Part shown: piece after piece, positions 26,141-34,866 of the stretch
How the letters are laid out: every line of letters begins with the position of its first letter
How positions within the stretch are numbered: position 1 is the first letter of the stretch
Assembly: GCA_001873365.1 (NCBI GenBank)
Contig: MNYZ01000057.1
Span: forward strand, 30,552 to 71,173
DNA from: Oscillatoriales cyanobacterium CG2_30_40_61
GTDB lineage: Bacteria; Cyanobacteriota; Cyanobacteriia; Cyanobacteriales; Microcoleaceae
Reading direction: 5' to 3'
DNA length: 40,622 nt
Position numbers and translations under genes: made by a program
The notes under the pieces: model-generated
Databases searched by the model: none
Told to the model about the DNA's origin: nothing
Seen by the model: the letters and a program-made list of their open reading frames with translations, nothing else

Positions 26141-28684
26141 ATGATTAATACTGTAACACCAGTTTCTAAAGGGACTGGCGTTCTATTAAAAGCACCTTTA
26201 TCCGGGTATATTTTGCCCATTGAACAGGTTCCCGACCCGGTATTTGCTCAAAAAATGGTTGGGGATGGAATAGCCATTGACCCCGTGAGTCAGGTGTTAA
26301 TTGCTCCTTGTGATGGGGAAGTGATCCAACTCCATCCCTCCCATCATGCGGTGACATTAAAAACCCCAGAAGGGTTAGAAGTGTTGATGCACATTGGGTT
26401 AGATACGGTTAAGTTACGGGGTCAAGGGTTTAGTCCTAAAGTTAAAATGGGCGATCGCATTCAAACAGGCGATCCCTTAATCGAATTTGATATTGATTAT
26501 ATCGCTCTCAATGCTAAAAGTTTACTGACGCAAATTGTAATTATCAATAGCGATCAAGTGGCAACTTTTCAATTCAATTCGGGGGAGGTTATCGCTGGAG
26601 AAACAGTTATTTTAGAACTGACTTTCGCCCCCACAGCTATTGAAAATAACCCAATTTCTGCCGAGACAATTACCTCAGATGAAATTATTATTCCTAATCC
26701 TACCGGACTCCACGCTAGACCTTCGGCCGTCTTAGCAAATTTAGCTAAAAAATATCAAGCTAAAATCCGCTTACAACGGGGTGATCAGGACGCGAATGTT
26801 AAGAGTGTGGTCGGGTTAATGGCCATGGAAGTCAATAATGGCGATCGGGTGGTTTTGGTGGCCCAGGGGCCAGACGCAGCCGAAGCGATCGCTGAACTCA
26901 CCGAAGCCATGCGTTCCGGGTTAGGGGAAGAAGGAAGCGCCCCGATCTCAGCCCCGGCCAGTGTTGCCCAAGGGGAAATCTCGAATCCGGCTCCCCGTAG
27001 GCGTTCGGACGATCCGAATCTGGTGTTAGGGGTAGCCGCATCCTCTGGGGTGGCTGTGGGTCAGACCTTCCGGGTGAGGGAACAGGAAATTGAGGTAACG
27101 GAAACGGGCGAAAACCCTAATACAGAAAGGCGTAAGTTAGAATCGGCGATCGAACAGGCCCAATTAGAGGTAGAAGCGTTACGGGCCAATGTTCATGGCC
27201 AGGGCGATCCGAGTAAATCGACAATTTTTGCCGCCCATCAGGAATTATTAGAAGATCCTGAATTAATTGATATTGCTACCAGCACCATTGATAAGGGAAA
27301 AAGTGCCGCTTTTGCTTGGAAACAAGCCTTTACCAATAGTGCGAAGCAACTGGCACAATTACAAAATGAATTGTTATCCCAACGGGCAAATGATGTCCGA
27401 GATGTGGGGCAACGGGTGCTAAGAATTCTCACCGGAGTTACATTGACGGGGCCGATTTATCCTGAGAATACTATCTTAATTGCTGAGGATTTAACTCCTT
27501 CGGATATGGCAACTTTGGATCGATCAAAAGTGATTGGATTTTGTACCGTTGCCGGGGGTTCTACTTCTCACGTGGCAATTTTAGCCCGTTCGATGGAAAT
27601 TCCGGCGATCGCTGGAACCGAACCTCAAGTATTAGATTTAGCCGATGGTACACCTGTTATTTTAGATGGCAGTAAAGGTACTTTAAAATTAAATCCGACG
27701 ACGGCGGAAATGGAACGGGTTAAAACCCGGCAAATTGAAATAGCTAAAAAACGGCAAACCGATCTTGCCAATGCCATGAAACCAGCCATCACTACCGATG
27801 GATACCGGATGGAAATTGTTGCCAATATTGGGGGCAAATCTGAGGCAGAAACTTCGGTAAAATTGGGGGGAGAAGGGGTCGGTTTATTACGGACAGAATT
27901 TATATTTATGGAGCGTACTTCTGCCCCCACGGAGGACGAACAAACCGAAATATATAGTAGTATTGCCCGGGTTTTAGGGAAGGATAGACCGTTAATTATT
28001 CGGACGTTAGATGTGGGTGGAGATAAGCCCTTACCCTATTTACCAATTCCCCATGAAGAAAACCCCTTTTTAGGGGAACGGGGAATTAGATTTGGATTTG
28101 ATCGTCCTGAACTTTTAAGAACCCAATTTCGCGCTATTTTAAGGTCGGCTCCGGCGGGAACATTGCGAATTATGTTTCCGATGATTGCCCGATTAGAAGA
28201 AATTAGAATGGCAAAAGCCATGTTAGAAGAAGAACGGGAAAAGTTAAATCTTCCCCCGGTTTCTGTGGGTATTATGGTGGAAGTTCCATCGGCGGCGGTG
28301 ATGGCGGAACAGTTTGCCAAAGAGGTTGATTTCTTCTCAATTGGAACTAATGATTTAACTCAATATACTTTAGCTATGGATCGGGGACATCCGAAATTAG
28401 CGCCCTATGTAGATGGGTTAAATCCGGCGGTATTACGATTAATTGATTTAACGGTTAAAGGAGCAACTCAACAGGGAAAATGGGTGGGGGTTTGTGGGGG
28501 AATTGCCAGTGATGCTCAAGCGATTCCATTATTAATTGGTTTGGGGGTGAAGGAATTAAGTGTTAGTGTTCCGAGTATTCCCACAATTAAGGCACAAATT
28601 CGAGAATTAAGTTTAGCTCAATGTCAAGAATTAGCCCAAAAAGCCTTAAATGCAGAAACGGGGGCGGATGTGCGAGCACTTTAA
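26141..28684 (+). CDS. PTS multiphosphoryl transfer protein: EIIA(Glc)-HPr-EI fusion
   Basis: One 847-aa protein carries the whole soluble phosphorelay. EIIA of the glucose family spans about 1-155, with active H84 in LMHIGLDTVKL and a His of the HHAV segment. HPr spans about 165-255, with H191 in NPTGLHARPSA and a Ser in VKSVVGLM. Enzyme I spans about 285-847, with H477 in GGSTSHVAILAR, the PEP-binding GEGVGLLRTEF, a SIGTNDLTQYTLAMDR site and catalytic Cys in GVCGGIAS. It would take phosphate from PEP and pass it to the membrane EIICB encoded 136 bp downstream. An ACAGGA ribosome-binding site precedes the ATG. Sugar PTS are rare in cyanobacteria. All phosphohistidines are present, so it should be functional. 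Confidence 0.95.
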   Translation: MINTVTPVSKGTGVLLKAPLSGYILPIEQVPDPVFAQKMVGDGIAIDPVSQVLIAPCDGEVIQLHPSHHAVTLKTPEGLEVLMHIGLDTVKLRGQGFSPKVKMGDRIQTGDPLIEFDIDYIALNAKSLLTQIVIINSDQVATFQFNSGEVIAGETVILELTFAPTAIENNPISAETITSDEIIIPNPTGLHARPSAVLANLAKKYQAKIRLQRGDQDANVKSVVGLMAMEVNNGDRVVLVAQGPDAAEAIAELTEAMRSGLGEEGSAPISAPASVAQGEISNPAPRRRSDDPNLVLGVAASSGVAVGQTFRVREQEIEVTETGENPNTERRKLESAIEQAQLEVEALRANVHGQGDPSKSTIFAAHQELLEDPELIDIATSTIDKGKSAAFAWKQAFTNSAKQLAQLQNELLSQRANDVRDVGQRVLRILTGVTLTGPIYPENTILIAEDLTPSDMATLDRSKVIGFCTVAGGSTSHVAILARSMEIPAIAGTEPQVLDLADGTPVILDGSKGTLKLNPTTAEMERVKTRQIEIAKKRQTDLANAMKPAITTDGYRMEIVANIGGKSEAETSVKLGGEGVGLLRTEFIFMERTSAPTEDEQTEIYSSIARVLGKDRPLIIRTLDVGGDKPLPYLPIPHEENPFLGERGIRFGFDRPELLRTQFRAILRSAPAGTLRIMFPMIARLEEIRMAKAMLEEEREKLNLPPVSVGIMVEVPSAAVMAEQFAKEVDFFSIGTNDLTQYTLAMDRGHPKLAPYVDGLNPAVLRLIDLTVKGATQQGKWVGVCGGIASDAQAIPLLIGLGVKELSVSVPSIPTIKAQIRELSLAQCQELAQKALNAETGADVRAL

Positions 28685-28757
28685 TCAGTCATCAATTGTA
28701 GGGGTGCTTTGATCAAGATTTAGGTGATTAACTCCTATCTAAAAGAACCCGCCCGTA
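28685..28757. repeat. Dispersed repeat with GAACCCGCCC arm, copy 1
   Basis: It contains GGTGATTAACTCCTATCTAA followed by AAGAACCCGCCCGTAC. The same order (GGTAATTAGCTCTTATCTAA, GAACCCGCCCCTAC) recurs at 36321-36356. Here the left arm (GTAGGGGTGC) has decayed. Confidence 0.7.
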
Positions 28758-28790
28758 CCAGTTATCGGTTAGTAATAACAATATCTAATA

Positions 28791-28806
28791 GAGCCCTGAA
28801 GGGCTC
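28791..28806. promoter_or_regulatory. Perfect 6-bp hairpin just upstream of the EIICB start
   Basis: GAGCCC-TGAA-GGGCTC forms a stable GC-rich hairpin with a tetraloop ending 14 bp before the EIICB start codon, close to or overlapping the ribosome-binding region. It could attenuate translation, act as an antitermination target or simply be a dispersed palindromic repeat; it has no T-run, so it is not a canonical terminator. Confidence 0.5.
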
Positions 28807-28820
28807 ACTACTTAAGAAAA

Positions 28821-30656
28821 ATGATGTTTAAAAACGCTTTTGCTTTGTTACAAAAAATGGGAAAGTCTTTAATGCTTCCCGTTTCAGTCTTACCCATTGC
28901 TGGCTTATTATTAGGTTTGGGTAGCGCTCGTTTAATTGAATTACAAAATTTGGCATCGGGAACAATTTCTTCCCCTAAATTTTGGTGGCTTCCTGAAGGT
29001 TTAGCAACCATTATGAAGACTTCCGGTGATGCAATTTTTGGCAATTTACCGATTATTTTTGCGATTTCCGTTGCGATTGGATTTGCGGAAAATGACGGGG
29101 TTGCCGCCTTAGCCGCCACGGTGGGATTTGTGGTTTTTATCGCTTCTTTGGGGGCGGCTTCTACTACTTTTTTTGGCATGAATCCCGAACAATTAAAACC
29201 TGTTATGGGCATTCCTTCCCTAGATACGGGGGTATTTGGTGGGTTAATTATGGGTTGTGTTGCCGCCTATTTATTTAACCGTTATTTCCGAATTCAACTC
29301 CCTCAATATCTAGGATTTTTTGCGGGAAAACGATTTGTTCCGATTGTAACTTCCTTTGCGGCGATCGCCATGGGAATCTTAATGAGTGTGGTCTGGCCGC
29401 CCATTGGAGCCGCCATTTCTACGGCTGCAAATGCCGCCGCATCCGGGGGAAATGTTAGTATTACCGCCGCAATTTATGGGCTTGTAGAACGGTTATTATT
29501 ACCCTTTGGATTACATCATATTTGGAATGTTCCTTTCTTTTTTCAAATTGGATCATTTCTTGATCCTATTACTAATAAAATTGTGACCGGAGACATTAAT
29601 CGCTTCTTTGCTGGCGACCCAACGGCGGGAATTTTAGGGGGAGCCTATTGGTTCAAAATGTTCGGTTTACCTGCGGCGGCAATCGCAATTTTGCGGGCGG
29701 CAAAACCTAAAAATCGAGTCTTAACAGGCGGGATTATGATCTCCGCTGCTTTCACCTCTTTCTTAACTGGAATTACCGAACCAATTGAATTTTCATTTAT
29801 GTTTGTAGCCCCACCTTTATACGCGATTCATGCGGTGATGGCGGGCTTTTGTGATTGGTTATTTGTTGCCTTGGGTGGGCGCATGGGATTTACCTTTTCC
29901 CAGGGATTTATTGACTTTTTCCTGTTTAATGGATTAGGCACAAAGGCTTGGTTAATTCCCGCCTTGGGGCCGTTTTTTGCCGCCTTATATTTCTGTGTGT
30001 TTTACTTTGGAATCCGACAGTTTAATTTCTCCACTCCGGGTCGAGAAGATGAGGTAGAAACCGTAACAAAAATTACGCCCGGAACAGGTGTAGGAAGTCT
30101 GGCAATGGAGTTAGTTCGAGCTTTTGGCGGACGCAGTAATATTGCCAGTTTGGATGCTTGTATTACTCGATTACGAATCACTGTTAATGATATTAAAAAG
30201 GTGAATAAAGCCCGACTCAAAGCATTAGGAGCTTCGGGAGTTTTGGAAATGGGAAATAGTGCCCAAGCCATATTCGGCCCCCGTTCGGAAAATCTAAAAA
30301 CGGATATGATGGAATATCTGAAAACTGCGGGGCCAGAGGCAGATTTTATTGAGGAAATAGCCCCGTCAGATGTAGAGGTTAATACAACAGAAGCAGCAAT
30401 TTTATCCCCAATTATATCAGATTCAGAGGTAAAAAATCGGATTCAGCAGATTATAATTGCTTTGGGAGGAAAACAGAATATTCAAAGCATTGATCCAGTG
30501 GCATTAACTCGATTACGAGTTAAAGTTATTGATAATAACCTGATTGATGAAGACGCATTAAAAGCCGCGGGTGTGGAAGGAATTTTACGTTTACCCGATG
30601 GTATTTTACATCTATTAGTCGGTTTGGGTGCGGAACAATACGCAAGGAATCAGTGA
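28821..30656 (+). CDS. PTS glucose/N-acetylglucosamine-type permease EIICB with a second, degenerate EIIB
   Basis: A 611-aa membrane permease. EIIC (about 1-400) has the family motifs GLHHIWNVPFF, FLTGITEPIEF and about ten hydrophobic segments. EIIB (about 420-490) has the phospho-cysteine C447 in DACITRLR. A second EIIB-like domain (about 530-611) repeats the pattern (IQSIDPVALTRLRV, AAGVEGILRLPDGILHLLVG), but the Cys is replaced by Ala/Val, so it cannot be phosphorylated there. The likely substrate is glucose or GlcNAc; sequence alone does not decide. Two consecutive ATGs open the frame; the ribosome-binding site is weak (TTAAGAAA). It lies downstream of the EIIA-HPr-EI gene on the same strand. 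Confidence 0.93.
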   Translation: MMFKNAFALLQKMGKSLMLPVSVLPIAGLLLGLGSARLIELQNLASGTISSPKFWWLPEGLATIMKTSGDAIFGNLPIIFAISVAIGFAENDGVAALAATVGFVVFIASLGAASTTFFGMNPEQLKPVMGIPSLDTGVFGGLIMGCVAAYLFNRYFRIQLPQYLGFFAGKRFVPIVTSFAAIAMGILMSVVWPPIGAAISTAANAAASGGNVSITAAIYGLVERLLLPFGLHHIWNVPFFFQIGSFLDPITNKIVTGDINRFFAGDPTAGILGGAYWFKMFGLPAAAIAILRAAKPKNRVLTGGIMISAAFTSFLTGITEPIEFSFMFVAPPLYAIHAVMAGFCDWLFVALGGRMGFTFSQGFIDFFLFNGLGTKAWLIPALGPFFAALYFCVFYFGIRQFNFSTPGREDEVETVTKITPGTGVGSLAMELVRAFGGRSNIASLDACITRLRITVNDIKKVNKARLKALGASGVLEMGNSAQAIFGPRSENLKTDMMEYLKTAGPEADFIEEIAPSDVEVNTTEAAILSPIISDSEVKNRIQQIIIALGGKQNIQSIDPVALTRLRVKVIDNNLIDEDALKAAGVEGILRLPDGILHLLVGLGAEQYARNQ

Positions 30657-30722
30657 TCAGTTTAAGAGTTATCAGTTATTCACTTCTTAACTGATAACTC
30701 TTAACTATTAACTGATAACTAA
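30657..30722. repeat. Heptamer repeats between convergent EIICB and RTX genes
   Basis: Inverted runs AGTTATCAGTTATT and AACTGATAACTCTTAACT face each other and can pair imperfectly, so the segment may serve as a weak terminator for the two convergent genes. Confidence 0.65.
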
Positions 30723-30724
30723 TA

Positions 30725-31432
30725 TTAGATAGGTTTAAAATCTTTATTAAAATCGAGTTGATTGGCTTGAACTCCAGGTAAAAATGCAATCAGTTCTTCT
30801 AAACCCGATTTATTAACATAAATACCTGCTCCGGTTCCATACCCCGATAAGGTTAAATCCTGAAAAGTAATTACATCATTAGTTTTATAAGCAAAGTAAT
30901 CTTCACCAACCGTAAAATCACTAATAAAAGCAAAATCCGTTAAACCTCCAGTTGCATAATAGGTGGTAGAATCCGAACTACCTAAGTAAAATCCATCTAA
31001 TCCTGCACCCCCGACTAAGGTATCAATTTCCCCCGATCCTGGATTAGCTAAATTAACATTAACTCCCGCAATAAAATCATCCCCAAGATCACCGGAAACA
31101 TAATCATTTGCTCCTCCACCCGCTAGGATATCAACTCCTTGACCGCCAAACAAAGAATCATTATTACTTCCTCCAAATAATAAATCTGAACCTAGGTTAC
31201 CAAAAAGTTGATTATTACCCGATTCTTCAATTAAAATATCATTTCCTTTCCCACCAAACAAAATATCATTTCCTAGACTGCCATAAATAATATCCTCCCC
31301 TATATTTCCATTAATCGTATCATCGCCCCCAAGACCTTGTAGGGTGTCATTTCCCCCTAAACCATAAATTTCATCGTTTTCAATCAATCCAGTTAGATTA
31401 TCTGCTGCTTCAGTTCCTAAAATTAAACTCAT
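30725..31432 (-). CDS. RTX-type calcium-binding repeat protein
   Basis: A 235-aa acidic protein built from nonapeptide repeats GGxGxDxLx from about residue 8 to 125 (YGLGGNDTL, QGLGGDDTI, YGSLGNDIL, FGGKGNDIL and so on), some degenerate, giving a calcium-bound parallel beta roll. A C-terminal non-repeat region (about 140-235, FISDFTVGEDYFAYK) resembles the C-terminal part of cyanobacterial calcium-binding repeat proteins that are exported by type I secretion. There is no N-terminal signal peptide and no type I transporter nearby. Function is unknown; surface or extracellular localisation is inferred. The start ATG is followed by SLILGTEAADNLTG, the typical opening. Confidence 0.88.
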   Translation of the reverse strand: MSLILGTEAADNLTGLIENDEIYGLGGNDTLQGLGGDDTINGNIGEDIIYGSLGNDILFGGKGNDILIEESGNNQLFGNLGSDLLFGGSNNDSLFGGQGVDILAGGGANDYVSGDLGDDFIAGVNVNLANPGSGEIDTLVGGAGLDGFYLGSSDSTTYYATGGLTDFAFISDFTVGEDYFAYKTNDVITFQDLTLSGYGTGAGIYVNKSGLEELIAFLPGVQANQLDFNKDFKPI

Positions 31433-31549
31433 TTTTAATCATTAATCAGTTATCATTTATCATTAATAAAGCAATTGTTGGTTGTTGTCAACTGCAATAA
31501 ATCTTGATTTTGCTTTATTAACGAGATTTATTTTATTAACTGATACCGA
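31433..31549. other. Short intergenic region with repeat traces
   Basis: It holds TCAGTTATCATTTATCA heptamer traces close to the RTX start and otherwise AT-rich sequence. No ORF or clear promoter is seen. Confidence 0.4.
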
Positions 31550-31575
31550 TAGAGACGCGCCGTGGCACGTCTCTA
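31550..31575. repeat. Palindromic dispersed repeat (TAGAGACG...CGTCTCTA), copy 2
   Basis: It is identical in both 8-bp arms to the copy at 11385-11410; the centre differs by two bases. It is immediately downstream of the comF stop codon, where its hairpin might help end transcription. Confidence 0.85.
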
Positions 31576-31577
31576 CA

Positions 31578-32237
31578 CTAATGGATAACTGATTTTTGAG
31601 TAGTGGCGATCGCCACCACCCCAGCCACAGAAATTCCCGATTTTTCTAATTCAGAAATTGCTGATTTAACCGTGGCACCCGTAGTATAAATATCATCTAA
31701 AATTAAAACCGAACCTTTAGGCGGGCGACGCCGGAAATCCCGACCTAAATTAAACACACTTTGCATTTCTTTGAAACGTTGATCGGGTGAAAGTTCATGG
31801 AGTGCTTCCGTCTGTTTAATTCGTTCTAAACCGTGCGCAGATAGGGATAAACCCGTGAATTGACAAAAACTTTTAGCTAATAATTCGGCTTGATTAAACC
31901 CGCGTTTTTTCAACTTATCCGGGTGGAGGGGAATGGGTACAACCGTCACAGGTGAGATCCCCAGCCCAGGTGTCAATAACCAAGTTTCTGCTAATCCATA
32001 GCCCAAAGGTTTAGCTAATTGGGTATGATGGTTATATTTGAGAGCCGCGATCGCCCGTTTGAGAACATCTTTGTACTGTCCCCAGACCCAAAGTGGCACC
32101 TCGGAAGCAAATTTAGTCCCCAAGGGAAATCGACAACGCAGTAACTGTCGTTCACAATAATCGCAAAGTTCTGTTTTTGCGGGTCGGTTACATAACAGAC
32201 AGTTAGGTTTGAGAAATAAACTTAAGATCGCTTTCAC
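31578..32237 (-). CDS. comF: ComF family phosphoribosyltransferase-like protein
   Basis: A 219-aa protein. An N-terminal four-cysteine zinc-finger-like segment (CLLCNRPAKTELCDYC) is followed by a phosphoribosyltransferase domain. The PRPP loop reads VLILDDIYTTGATVKSA, and KKRGFNQAELLAKSF is the ComF hallmark. In naturally transformable bacteria ComF helps the uptake or processing of single-stranded DNA. The last codons (QKSVIH stop) come from a TAACTGAT heptamer repeat. It is divergent from the PEP-synthase-like gene, with a 123-bp gap. Confidence 0.93.
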   Translation of the reverse strand: MKAILSLFLKPNCLLCNRPAKTELCDYCERQLLRCRFPLGTKFASEVPLWVWGQYKDVLKRAIAALKYNHHTQLAKPLGYGLAETWLLTPGLGISPVTVVPIPLHPDKLKKRGFNQAELLAKSFCQFTGLSLSAHGLERIKQTEALHELSPDQRFKEMQSVFNLGRDFRRRPPKGSVLILDDIYTTGATVKSAISELEKSGISVAGVVAIATTQKSVIH

Positions 32238-32360
32238 AGTTAAGGTTTTGAGATGGGGAGGGGAGGTTTTAACCCAGAAACCAGGTTTCTATCTCCCACT
32301 ACCACTATTTTCTATAGTTGAACTGATCGGATCAAATCGTAACTAAATTTAGTTTAAACT

Positions 32361-34826
32361 GTGGATAATTTTTACGGGCTTCACGAAATTCAACCAGAGC
32401 ATCGCGATCTTGTCGGGGAGCCCGCCTTTTATTTAAGCCAATTACTCCGTCAAGGTTATCCGGTTTTACCTGGTTTTGTCGTTACGGATCAATTATTTTG
32501 GGAGTTTTTACAAACCATTGATTGGTTAGAACCCCTATTTGTTGATTTACCCGAATCATCCCTCTATTTTGACATTAATCAACCCCGTCAACTACAAATT
32601 ATTGCTCAACATCTTTGTCAACAACTGATTGAAAGTCATTTACCCCCATCATGGAGTCAAAAAATTCAGGATAGCATTGACCGATTACAAACTCCCGCAT
32701 TGATGTTTTATCCCAGTTTAAGCACGTCTGGCCCCTTACAAATATCGGGACTGTTTGAATCAGTTATGGGCTGGGCTGATACTCCTAGAACTTTATTCGG
32801 GTTAAAACAAGCCTACTGTGAATTTTTTCGGGCTAAAAGTTTATTATATTGGCAACGATACAAGATTGAATTACAAGATTTACATCCTGTAGTCTTAGTT
32901 CAACCTCTGCAATCGGCGATCGCTTCTGGTTTTGTAAAAATTAGCCCTAACTGTTGGGAAATCAACTCTACTTGGGGTTTGGAATTTTCCCTGTTGTGGG
33001 GAGAAAGCCCTGCTGATCTTTATTTAATTCAACCCCAAACGGGAATTATTCAACAACAACAATTAGGCTCTAAAACTATTCTCTATGATTTAAAATCTTC
33101 TCCCCATCAACCGACAAAATATCCCCTTCCTCAAAAGCAATTCGGAACTCCTATTTCTCAATTTCCGATTTATGCTACCCTAATTCCTGAACACCAACAA
33201 GGATTTTCCTTAACCCCGGAACAATTACAACAGTTAATCCAGATTATTCAACAAATTGTATTATCTCATCCAGAAATAACTCGCTTTGATTGGCGTCTAT
33301 TGAAACCCACCCCCGATCAACAGGCTCAATTCTATTTAGTCAGGGTAAAATATTCGGAAACCCGTCTTAGTTCCGATCCCATAAACTTAGATTCTAGTCC
33401 CCATCAAGATGATTTTCAAGGACTGGCTCTCGCCTCTGGAAAAGCTCAAGGAATAGCATATATTCTCACGGAAACAGATCCCATACCATCCCAACTACCG
33501 GAGAATACTGTGTTAGTTATTCCGGCGATGACTTGGGATTATTTACCCTTATTAAAGCAGAGTGTTGCTATTGTCGCGGAACAGGGGGGAATGACCAGTC
33601 ACGGTGCAATTGTAGCCAGAGAAATAGGTATACCTGCTGTTTGTGGAATCGGCAATGCCACAATGAAAATCAAAACGGGTGAGTCTATTTTTGTTGATGG
33701 TAATTATGGGAAAGTTTATATTATCAAACCAGAGTATCCCATTAATAAAATATTTTCACAACCGAGTTTTCAGAGCCAAAAATTGACCCCAATCTCCTCA
33801 AAGATAAACTCTACAGCCCTGATGGTTAATATAAGTCAATTAAGTTCGATCAAGCGACTCGATTCTTTACCGATTGATGGAGTGGGTTTAATCCGTTCAG
33901 AATTAATGGCTATTGAAATATTAGAATGCTCTGAAGATCTGGCGATAAATCCCTGGATTTCCCAGAAAATCGGGAGCAAATTCTATGATTTTAATGACTG
34001 GATTTCCGTAGACAAATCATCAATATTTGTTCAGAAAATGGCGAGAAAATTTCATCGGATTGCTACAACTTTATACCCTAGACCTGTTTATTATAGAGCC
34101 TTAGATCTACGAGAAGTAGGAGAATCCGTCTCGGGATTAACTCATTTTTACCCCCCCCAGCCCTCACTAGGTAAGCAGGGTAGGGGGAATCAAAAGTTAT
34201 CTGGAATTGATGGCGGAAATTTTTCGACTTCAGAATCTCCCTCTTTGGAGCGTTTAGCTTTATTTGATTTAGAACTTAAAGTGTTATTAGAATTATCTGA
34301 ATCCGGGGATAGAAATATTCATCTAATTTTACCCTTTATTCGGTCTGTGGAGGAGTTTTTAATTTATAAACATCGCATTGAAGCATCGGAATTAACCAAT
34401 TATCCGGGGTTTCAAGTTTGGATAATGGCGGAAGTTCCTTCGGTTTTATTTTTATTACCTGATTATGTGAAAGCCGGGGTTCAAGGGATTTCAATTGGAA
34501 CTAATGATTTAACTCAATTACTGTTTGGAGTTGATCGAAATCAAATGCAAACATTTTCGGGATTATATGAAAATCATCCTGTCTTGAAAAAAGCGATCAA
34601 ACAGTTAATTGAAATGGCAAAAACCGCTAATATTCCTTGTTCAATTTGTGGGGATGCTCCCGCTTTATATCCTGAATTAATTGAAGATTTAGTCCGATGG
34701 GGAATTACATCGATTTCGGTTAATTTAGATGCGGTTGAATCAACATATATGGCGATCGCTAGAGCCGAAAAACAAATTATTTCAAATACTCTAGCGAGCG
34801 AGGATGCGCTGCTGGCGCCAAGCTAA
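32361..34826 (+). CDS. PEP synthase/PPDK-like protein, probably catalytically degenerate
   Basis: An 821-aa protein with the layout of phosphoenolpyruvate synthase. It has an N-terminal ATP-grasp-like region (about 1-330), a phosphohistidine swivelling domain (about 345-460, H414 in GGMTSHGAIVARE) and a C-terminal PEP/pyruvate barrel (about 490-810, GVGLIRSEL, SIGTNDLTQLLFGVDR, C763 in CGDAP). The nucleotide-binding part looks eroded: the VRSSA-like arginine segment is replaced by MFYPSLSTSG. In the barrel the NPxLGxRG stretch is missing, and a proline/glycine-rich segment encoded by a C/G-rich palindrome lies at about 595-620. The final residues (ASEDALLAPS) come from repeat DNA. A regulatory or residual PEP-binding role is inferred. 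The start is a GTG. Confidence 0.75.
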   Translation: MDNFYGLHEIQPEHRDLVGEPAFYLSQLLRQGYPVLPGFVVTDQLFWEFLQTIDWLEPLFVDLPESSLYFDINQPRQLQIIAQHLCQQLIESHLPPSWSQKIQDSIDRLQTPALMFYPSLSTSGPLQISGLFESVMGWADTPRTLFGLKQAYCEFFRAKSLLYWQRYKIELQDLHPVVLVQPLQSAIASGFVKISPNCWEINSTWGLEFSLLWGESPADLYLIQPQTGIIQQQQLGSKTILYDLKSSPHQPTKYPLPQKQFGTPISQFPIYATLIPEHQQGFSLTPEQLQQLIQIIQQIVLSHPEITRFDWRLLKPTPDQQAQFYLVRVKYSETRLSSDPINLDSSPHQDDFQGLALASGKAQGIAYILTETDPIPSQLPENTVLVIPAMTWDYLPLLKQSVAIVAEQGGMTSHGAIVAREIGIPAVCGIGNATMKIKTGESIFVDGNYGKVYIIKPEYPINKIFSQPSFQSQKLTPISSKINSTALMVNISQLSSIKRLDSLPIDGVGLIRSELMAIEILECSEDLAINPWISQKIGSKFYDFNDWISVDKSSIFVQKMARKFHRIATTLYPRPVYYRALDLREVGESVSGLTHFYPPQPSLGKQGRGNQKLSGIDGGNFSTSESPSLERLALFDLELKVLLELSESGDRNIHLILPFIRSVEEFLIYKHRIEASELTNYPGFQVWIMAEVPSVLFLLPDYVKAGVQGISIGTNDLTQLLFGVDRNQMQTFSGLYENHPVLKKAIKQLIEMAKTANIPCSICGDAPALYPELIEDLVRWGITSISVNLDAVESTYMAIARAEKQIISNTLASEDALLAPS
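34144..34185. repeat. C/G-rich imperfect palindrome inside a coding region
   Basis: TACCCCCCCCAGCCCT and CAGGGTAGGGGGA form imperfect inverted arms around CACTAGGTAAG. The composition and shape recall the repeats at 20048-20330. The reading frame stays open through it. Confidence 0.65.
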
Positions 34827-34866
34827 CGCCAACGCAGTACGGGAATTTCAATATTTTTGCAAGATC

